Source: Treponema sp.
Lineage (GTDB): Bacteria > Spirochaetota > Spirochaetia > Treponematales > Breznakiellaceae
Direction of reading: 5' to 3'
Length of the DNA stretch: 11,239 bases
NCBI GenBank assembly: GCA_031264475.1
Contig: JAISEA010000005.1
Location: forward strand, 1 to 11,239
The number at the start of each line of letters is the position of its first letter. The stretch's first letter is position 1. Positions 7,165-11,239 of this stretch are shown one piece after another. The notes beneath the pieces were generated by a model. The model worked only from the letters and a program-made list of their open reading frames with translations. It had not been told where the DNA came from and ran no database searches. A program made the translations under genes and the position numbers.

Positions 7165-7226
7165 ACCCTCCCGACACGTCTGACACCCTCGCGCTCGCGC
7201 CTCTGATACCGCCGCCCATCATTACT

Positions 7227-7268
7227 CACTGCTCATTATTCACTGCTCCCTGCTCACTGCTCATTATT
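7227..7268. repeat. Triplicated 14-bp repeat
   Basis: CACTGCTCATTATT occurs at 7227-7240 and again at 7255-7268. The unit between them (7241-7254, CACTGCTCCCTGCT) shares the first eight bases. The three units are contiguous, with an exact 14-bp period. It lies between array 1 and the methyltransferase promoter; no function is evident. Confidence 0.75.
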
Positions 7269-7291
7269 ATTTGCGCATTGCTCTTTATTAG

Positions 7292-7320
7292 TTGACATAA
7301 AGATAATAGTATGGTAAGGT
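7292..7320 (+). promoter_or_regulatory. Probable promoter of the methyltransferase gene
   Basis: A perfect -35 TTGACA (7292-7297) is followed 17 bases later by TAAGGT (7315-7320), a weak -10. The -35 lies inside a dyad, CTTTAT (7283-7288) and ATAAAG (7297-7302), that could be an operator. Transcription would start near 7327, just before two hairpins in the leader. Confidence 0.45.
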
Positions 7321-7327
7321 AAATATA

Positions 7328-7363
7328 CCTCATAAAGAATGAGGGCATTTGTGTTACAAATGC
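7328..7363 (+). promoter_or_regulatory. Two adjacent perfect dyads in the methyltransferase leader
   Basis: CCTCAT-AAAGA-ATGAGG (7328-7344) is followed immediately by GCATTTGT-GTT-ACAAATGC (7345-7363). In RNA they would form back-to-back hairpins of 6 and 8 base pairs at the very 5' end of the predicted transcript. The ATG at 7339 would sit in the first stem, one reason to doubt it as a start. They could instead be protein-binding sites. Confidence 0.45.
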
Positions 7364-8454
7364 AGATTATTTCTGTCCAAAGGAAGAATTATGATCCCTA
7401 TTATTACCCCCCCCCCCAGCAAGGAATAACCCGCTACGGGAAGTCAATGTTTGACATATTAAATGTCAAATCGCCTTTTTTTAATGAAAATGAAAAATTG
7501 CTGAATACAGCCAGAAAAACGTGGGCTGTATACAAACAGCAACCCCAAAGAACCCATTGTAAATTATGCGGAAGCGCTTTACCGCGTGAAAGAACGTTCA
7601 CTGACCTTGGCGTCGATTTCTTTCTCTGTGAAAACTGCGGTCAGCTAAATGGAGCGCATCAGGATACCGCTGAATACGCGGAGGCTGTATATTCCGGCGA
7701 AGGACTTGTAGAATTCTACGTTGAACCTTCGATAGCCCAGTATATCGCGCGGCTGGAGTCCATATATATTCCGAAAGCCTTATTCCTCGTTGATTCTTTG
7801 CGTTCACTTAACGTCGATACAAAGAACATCAATTTCCTTGATGTTGGATGTGGATGCGGTTACTTGGTCGGCGCTCTGCAAAGGCTTGGGTATTCGGCGC
7901 GAGGAATAGATATGTCCGATCAAGAAGTCGCTTACGGCAACCGTATGCTCGGCGGCAATTGCCTACAAACGATTCAGCAAAATGAATTGGCGGATATTGT
8001 AGGAAACGCAACCGAACAAGTCTTGTCTATTATCAACGTTTTGGAACACGTCAGCGATCTGTCCGCGCTACTTGAGACTATTCAGAACAACAAGAACATA
8101 CAGTATATGTACTTTGCCGTTCCTCTTTTTTCATTGAGCAACATATTTGGGCTTGTTTTCCCCGACGTATTTAACCGCCAATTTGCCACAACGCATACGC
8201 ACCTGTTCAGCTTCAAGTCCATTGAATGGATGAATAAGAAATACGGCTTTGAATCGGTTGCGAGATGGAATTTCGGGACCGATATAATGGATTTATACCG
8301 CTCTATCATGGTCAAACTGAATCCAACCGACAAGAAACTTTCAGGTTTGGTCTCTGACTTCTTCAAGAGAGAGGCGGACGGTATGCAACTTTTGGTGGAC
8401 AAGAGTAATTTCTGCTCCGAAGCGCATATTTTAGTAAAAATCAACCATATCTAA
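7339..8454 (+). CDS. Class I SAM-dependent methyltransferase with N-terminal four-Cys zinc motif, possibly phase-variable
   Basis: The frame encodes up to 371 residues. C74-x2-C77 (HCKLCGSA) and C97-x2-C100 (LCENCGQ) form a zinc-ribbon-like motif. SAM motif I is FLDVGCGCGYLV (167-178), an acidic residue ends strand 2 (ARGIDMS, D191), and LEHVSD (235-240) is the post-II/III motif. Zinc plus Methyltransf_11-like architecture is typical of sugar C-methyltransferases and other surface-glycan or small-molecule modifiers; the substrate is not deducible. The start is uncertain. ATG 7339 has no ribosome site and lies in a hairpin. ATG 7447 (M37, MFDILNV) has only a modest GGGAAG. The best site belongs to ATG 7391, which is out of frame by one base because of the 11-C tract. 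The catalytic domain itself is intact. It stands alone, without glycan-synthesis neighbours. Confidence 0.82.
   Translation: MRAFVLQMQIISVQRKNYDPYYYPPPQQGITRYGKSMFDILNVKSPFFNENEKLLNTARKTWAVYKQQPQRTHCKLCGSALPRERTFTDLGVDFFLCENCGQLNGAHQDTAEYAEAVYSGEGLVEFYVEPSIAQYIARLESIYIPKALFLVDSLRSLNVDTKNINFLDVGCGCGYLVGALQRLGYSARGIDMSDQEVAYGNRMLGGNCLQTIQQNELADIVGNATEQVLSIINVLEHVSDLSALLETIQNNKNIQYMYFAVPLFSLSNIFGLVFPDVFNRQFATTHTHLFSFKSIEWMNKKYGFESVARWNFGTDIMDLYRSIMVKLNPTDKKLSGLVSDFFKREADGMQLLVDKSNFCSEAHILVKINHI
7407..7417 (+). repeat. Homopolymeric tract of 11 C, candidate phase-variation switch
   Basis: Eleven consecutive C residues lie 13 bases after an ATG (7391-7393) that has a good ribosome site, AAGGA at 7380-7384, spaced by 6 bases. 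With 11 C the frame from this ATG reads MIPIITPPPSKE and stops at TAA 7427-7429. With 12 or 9 C it would run on as MIPIITPPPQQG and enter the methyltransferase. Tracts of this length are prone to slipped-strand mispairing, and similar poly-G/poly-C tracts control surface genes in several pathogens, including treponemes. Confidence 0.72.
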
Positions 8455-8460
8455 TTTACA

Positions 8461-8500
8461 AGGCAGTCAGGGCGAGCGTCGTAAGGCGCTCACTTTGCCT
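8461..8500 (+). terminator. Terminator-like stem-loop after the methyltransferase gene
   Basis: AGGCA (8461-8465) pairs with TGCCT (8496-8500), and inside it GAGCG (8474-8478) pairs with CGCTC (8487-8491). It starts seven bases after the stop codon. No T-run follows, so intrinsic termination is doubtful; it may stabilise the 3' end instead. Confidence 0.35.
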
Positions 8501-8548
8501 GCTCATTGCCCCCTCCCCTACCCTCTGTCCGACCTAGTATCCAATGAC

Positions 8549-8577
8549 TTGAAGTATCCGTAAAATTTTTGTATTAT
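8549..8577 (+). promoter_or_regulatory. Promoter of the glucosaminidase-lipoprotein operon
   Basis: TTGAAG (8549-8554) and TATTAT (8572-8577) are separated by exactly 17 bases; they match the sigma-70 consensus at 4 of 6 and 5 of 6 positions. The expected start point, about seven bases after the -10, falls on or beside the ATG at 8585, and no Shine-Dalgarno is present. The mRNA may therefore be leaderless. Confidence 0.6.
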
Positions 8578-8584
8578 AAAGAAA

Positions 8585-9235
8585 ATGAGAAACGCAATTT
8601 TATCAATCCTAGCGGCGGCGGTAATTCTTGCTTCGTGTACCACACGAAAGGAAACGATTGTTCCGCCAGAAATCGTCGATTCAACCACATCTGAAAATAT
8701 CGCGGCTGTTCCGTCAAGACCCGTCACGCCAACCATACCCGCAAATATCATGGGCAAAGGGCTTGTCAAGGCGGAAATATTGTCCGCCTTTCTGCTTGAA
8801 ACGAATCAGCAGGCGGACGCCGATTTTGTCAAGGATCTGTCCCGCCTTTACGTGGAAGAGGCGGCTATCGAAGGGGTGAACCACGACGCGGCTTTCTCTC
8901 AGATGTGCCTTGAAACAGGCTACTTGCGCTTTGGGAATCTGGTAACGCCGGACATGAACAACTTTTGCGGACTTGGCGCGATAGACGCGGAACATCCGGG
9001 CGAGCGTTTTCCTACACCCCGTCTCGGCGTCCGCGCCCATATTCAGCATCTCAAGGCTTACGCGACCGAAGAGCCGCTGAAACAGGACTTGGTTGACCCG
9101 CGTTATAAATGGGTGAAAAAAGGCGTTGCTCCAACCATTCAGGGGCTTACCGGTAAATGGGCGACTGACCCAGACTATGATAAGAAGATAAGCAGTATGC
9201 TCACGCGCCTTTACGATGCGGCTTTTGAGAAATGA
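8585..9235 (+). CDS. Lipoprotein with glucosaminidase-like (GH73) domain
   Basis: The 216-residue protein begins with a lipoprotein signal, MRNAILSILAAAVILASC, with a lipobox L-A-S-C and acylated Cys18. A Pro/Thr/Ser linker to about residue 58 follows. The domain at about 80-215 looks like the glucosaminidase/FlgJ-C-terminal family, which cuts N-acetylglucosaminyl bonds in peptidoglycan. It has Y89-VEEAAIEGVNHDAAFSQMCLETGYLRFG, in which E110 aligns with the usual catalytic Glu, and then NNFCGLGA, the family's NNxxGI-like motif. The first ATG is needed for the signal peptide, so the start is firm even though no ribosome site precedes it. It overlaps coaE by ATGA. A role in cell-wall remodelling, anchored in an envelope membrane, is likely. 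Confidence 0.85.
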   Translation: MRNAILSILAAAVILASCTTRKETIVPPEIVDSTTSENIAAVPSRPVTPTIPANIMGKGLVKAEILSAFLLETNQQADADFVKDLSRLYVEEAAIEGVNHDAAFSQMCLETGYLRFGNLVTPDMNNFCGLGAIDAEHPGERFPTPRLGVRAHIQHLKAYATEEPLKQDLVDPRYKWVKKGVAPTIQGLTGKWATDPDYDKKISSMLTRLYDAAFEK

Positions 9236-9834
9236 ATGGAAGACTCATCGGGCTGACAGGATTTTACTGCGCGGGGAAGAATCATGTCGCCGATATTTTT
9301 AGGGAAAAAGGCTTCGCTACGCTAGACGTTGACAAACTAGGGCATAAGGTCATTGAAACAGAACAAGCGGCTATCGTAGAGCGATTCGGCGGCGATATTA
9401 TGGAGAACGGGCGTATAAATCGCAGACTGCTCGGCAAGAAAGTTTTCGGGAAACCAACAGAGCTTACCGCTCTGGAGGCGATAGTTCACCCGCGTGTGAA
9501 TACGCTTATTGAAGATTGGATAGAAAGAAACAAAAACTGCGTCATCAATGCCGCGTTACTCCACAAGACAAGTATTCTTCCACGCCTTGACGCTGTTATT
9601 GTAGTAAAAGCGCCGTTGTTTATCCGTCTTATCCGAGCAAAACGTCGTGATCATCTCTCATGGTTTAGTATTGTTAGTCGGTTCAAAAGCCAGAATTTTT
9701 CTTTTGCTATTAAATCTTTATATAAAAACGCCGAAAATAAAGAGACCATCTATATTATAAATAATATAGGCAGAGAGTCGGAAAAACAGATAGATAAGAT
9801 TATTGCGAAGCTAAATCTGACGCCCGGCATATAA
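9232..9834 (+). CDS. coaE: Dephospho-CoA kinase
   Basis: The 200-residue length is normal for CoaE, which phosphorylates the ribose 3'-OH of dephospho-CoA in the last step of CoA synthesis. The P-loop is GLTGFYCAGKNHVA (7-20). The usual Ser/Thr after the Lys is Asn17, a variant I recall in treponemes. LDVDKLGHKVI (31-41) corresponds to the DADxxxH substrate motif and LEAIVHPRV (81-89) to the conserved LEAIxHP motif. INAALLHK (105-112) stands where most enzymes have PLLFE. VIVVKAP and the basic RLIRAKRRD (132-140) begin the LID, which looks somewhat diverged. The ATG overlaps the lipoprotein stop (ATGA), so expression is coupled to an envelope gene. Family membership is secure from the motif order; activity with the N17 P-loop is inferred. 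Confidence 0.88.
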   Translation: MNGRLIGLTGFYCAGKNHVADIFREKGFATLDVDKLGHKVIETEQAAIVERFGGDIMENGRINRRLLGKKVFGKPTELTALEAIVHPRVNTLIEDWIERNKNCVINAALLHKTSILPRLDAVIVVKAPLFIRLIRAKRRDHLSWFSIVSRFKSQNFSFAIKSLYKNAENKETIYIINNIGRESEKQIDKIIAKLNLTPGI

Positions 9835-9880
9835 AAAGATAGCGTAGTCTGTTGAAAAGTTCCGACAGGAGTTCAATTTT

Positions 9881-10663
9881 ATGGAAAAGAAGAAGATTTT
9901 ACTGATAGCGATTATAACAGGCGTATTTTTAACCGCCGTGATACTGTTTCCCCTTGTCTTACTTTCAAACAACAAGGCAACCGCGACGGCGGCGGCAGTG
10001 GTGCCAGCAGAAATTTATAATCCACAGCCCGCGTCCGCGGACGTAATGGAAATGGTAACAACTCCAACCCAACAGCGGGAGACTTCCCAGAACATCACTA
10101 TCAACAACTTCAGTCCCGACGCTAACGCGGTAGAAAGCGCAAAAAACCCGGACGGTTCTGTAACCATAAATGTTTTGCCAGCTGGTCCAAGTCAGCCTAC
10201 AACTATAACTCAGACTCCGATCTCGGAAACACCCAACCAACCCGCGCCCACACCTACGGTATCTACGCCTGTGGTGGAAAAGCCGGCGACTTCGCCAGCT
10301 CCTCCAAAGCAACCAACCACCCAGACGCAAACTCCTACGAGGTCCACCACACCTGCGAAAACCACACCGGCAAAGCCTACTACGACCACGCCCGCGGTCA
10401 AAACAACTCCGAAACCGCAGGAAAAGTCCGAGTATTGGATACAAACAGGCTCATTCACCGTCAAAGCTAACGCCGATAAAGCTAAAGCGCTCCTTGATGG
10501 AGAAGGTATTCCTAATGTGGTGGTTGAAAACAGCGTCGTCAAAGAACGGACTGTGTTCCGTATTCGTAGCGGTCCGCACCGCACCAAAAGTGAAGCGGAG
10601 TTTTGGCTGAAACTCGTCAAAGCTATGGACGGCTTTAAAGAAAGTTACGTTCTCGAAAAATAA
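9881..10663 (+). CDS. Membrane-anchored SPOR-domain protein
   Basis: This 260-residue protein has a short basic N-terminus and one membrane helix (about 6-29). A periplasmic segment follows, then a Pro/Thr-rich linker (about 102-182, many TTP and KPT repeats). The C-terminal SPOR domain (about 184-258) starts YWIQTGSFTVKANADKAKALL, with VFRIRSGPHRTKSEAEFWL later. SPOR domains bind glycan strands lacking stem peptides and concentrate at division sites. AGGAG at 9867-9871 precedes the ATG by nine bases. It lies 46 bp after coaE on the same strand and probably shares the transcript of the glucosaminidase lipoprotein, which fits: one enzyme trims peptidoglycan and the other binds denuded glycan. 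A division or septal role is inferred from the domain. Confidence 0.9.
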   Translation: MEKKKILLIAIITGVFLTAVILFPLVLLSNNKATATAAAVVPAEIYNPQPASADVMEMVTTPTQQRETSQNITINNFSPDANAVESAKNPDGSVTINVLPAGPSQPTTITQTPISETPNQPAPTPTVSTPVVEKPATSPAPPKQPTTQTQTPTRSTTPAKTTPAKPTTTTPAVKTTPKPQEKSEYWIQTGSFTVKANADKAKALLDGEGIPNVVVENSVVKERTVFRIRSGPHRTKSEAEFWLKLVKAMDGFKESYVLEK

Positions 10664-10900
10664 CTCTTCCTAATAACCATAGACAAATCTCATATTGCTC
10701 TCAGGGTGCGCCGCCGCAAGGTAGGCGCCATAAGCATGAGGGGGCGCGTCTTTCCCTAAACGAGGATGGCACACAGTAAACCTTGTGGTGCGCCCCCCTG
10801 TCTCCAGCCCGCCCCCGCGTGGCGGGTTTAAAAGGGGCGGTCTTCCGCCACCCCCCAATCATGGGTGTCTGACACCCACCTCTGACACCTCTAAATACAC
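10664..10900. repeat. Gene-free GC-rich palindromic intergenic region
   Basis: No credible gene lies here. GGGGGCGC (10740-10747) and GCGCCCCC (10790-10797) form a long stem-loop. CCCGCC (10808-10813) pairs with GGCGGG (10821-10826) just before TTTAAAA, which could terminate the SPOR-gene transcript. GGCGG-TCTT-CCGCC (10836-10849) is a compact hairpin. Two blocks, 10794-10810 and 10837-10848, match the repeat inside the RND gene. Confidence 0.6.
10862..10878. other. Perfect 17-bp dyad TGGGTGTC-T-GACACCCA
   Basis: Eight-base arms around a single T form an almost unbroken palindrome, followed by CCTCTGACACC. With a 1-nt centre it suits a DNA-binding dimer better than an RNA hairpin. The 11-mer GTCTGACACCC within it also occurs at 7178-7188, beside array 1. 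Confidence 0.6.
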
Positions 10901-11173
10901 GACTCGGTGTCCAATCTGCATGGCTCGGAGTATACTCTGCATGGCGCGTTGTCCTAAACCAGCGGCGCGTTGTCCTAAACCAGAGGCGCGTTGTCCTAAA
11001 CCAGCGGCGCGTTGGCCTAAACCTCACGCGCGTTGTCCTCAACCGGACGCGCGTAGTCCTAAACCAGCGGCGCGGTGTCCTAAACTGACCGCGCGTTGTC
11101 CTAAACCCGCGGCGCGTTGTCCTAAACTGAACGCGCGTTGTCCTAAACCGGCGGCGCGTTGTCCTAAACCAGC
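10901..11173. repeat. Tandem array of 21-bp units (array 2), 11 copies plus 2 degenerate
   Basis: Eleven contiguous 21-bp units run from 10943 to 11173, built on a core close to GCGCGTTGTCCTAAAC with a variable tail of about five bases (for example CAGCG, CAGAG, CTCAC, TGACC, TGAAC). Two more divergent units with the same period precede them (10901-10921, 10922-10942). Long open frames through the array on both strands encode only seven-residue repeats (for example CPKPAAR, or FRTTRRW on the minus strand) without ribosome sites. I do not call them genes. Confidence 0.92.
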
Positions 11174-11215
11174 GGGAACGGATGATCACAAGAAAGAACT
11201 GCAGACACGATAACT

Positions 11216-11234
11216 CAAGACGTGTGACGTCTTG
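11216..11234. other. Perfect dyad CAAGACGT-GTG-ACGTCTTG
   Basis: Eight-base perfect arms with a 3-nt centre lie about 40 bp after array 2, at the window edge. It may be a terminator, an operator or an end of the repeat region; the downstream context is not visible. Confidence 0.5.
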
Positions 11235-11239
11235 TGCGG

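Noticed and set aside
6861..7295. Open frame of 144 codons through array 1 with GTG start and an AGGAGG 11 bases upstream
   Set aside because: The protein is only FQKADFP-type repeats plus a tail translated from the 14-bp repeat region. Other frames on both strands are equally open because the period is a multiple of three. The ribosome site is spaced too far for a confident start.
6789..7338. Insertion sequence or integrase remnants in the repeat-rich gaps
   Set aside because: No transposase-like reading frame, terminal inverted repeats with target duplication, or tRNA attachment site could be found.
10785..11213. Open frames through array 2 on both strands (CPKPAAR and FRTTRRW repeats)
   Set aside because: They result from the 21-bp period with few stops, have no ribosome sites, and run into palindromic intergenic DNA.

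Overview
The window most resembles a Treponema-type spirochaete, perhaps one of the gut (termite-associated) treponemes. The reasons are the roughly balanced base composition, many Gram-negative envelope genes (outer-membrane barrels, a lipoprotein, a SPOR protein), a dephospho-CoA kinase with a CAGKN P-loop that I recall from treponemes, and intergenic DNA full of short 21-bp arrays and GC-rich dyads. This placement is inference, not something read directly from the sequence.

Layout. Positions 1-481 hold the 3' end of an outer-membrane beta-barrel gene. A VapBC-type toxin-antitoxin pair (DUF2281-like antitoxin and PIN toxin, minus strand) follows at 516-1123, with its own promoter. A TetR regulator (1182-1757, minus) faces a plus-strand operon across a 151-bp divergent region containing dyads. 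The operon encodes a large RND/MMPL exporter (1909-4593), a periplasmic LolA-like 'outer membrane lipoprotein-sorting' protein (4651-5427) and an outer-membrane beta-barrel resembling DUF1302 proteins (5424-6788). Together these could form an inner-membrane to periplasm to outer-membrane route for a lipid or other hydrophobic substrate.

A 550-bp intergenic stretch (6789-7338) carries a tandem array of 21-bp units, a triplicated 14-bp repeat and a promoter. Next is a SAM-dependent methyltransferase with an N-terminal four-cysteine zinc motif (7339-8454). Its 5' end contains 11 consecutive C residues. The only ATG there with a good Shine-Dalgarno is one base out of frame with the enzyme at this tract length, as expected of a phase-variable contingency gene. 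This is the most interesting signal in the window.

A second envelope cluster follows: a lipoprotein with a glucosaminidase-like domain (8585-9235, possibly leaderless), CoaE (9232-9834, ATGA overlap) and a membrane-anchored SPOR-domain protein (9881-10663). The last 575 bp contain no credible gene. They hold GC-rich palindromes related to a stretch embedded in frame inside the RND gene, then a second, different 21-bp array and a terminal dyad.
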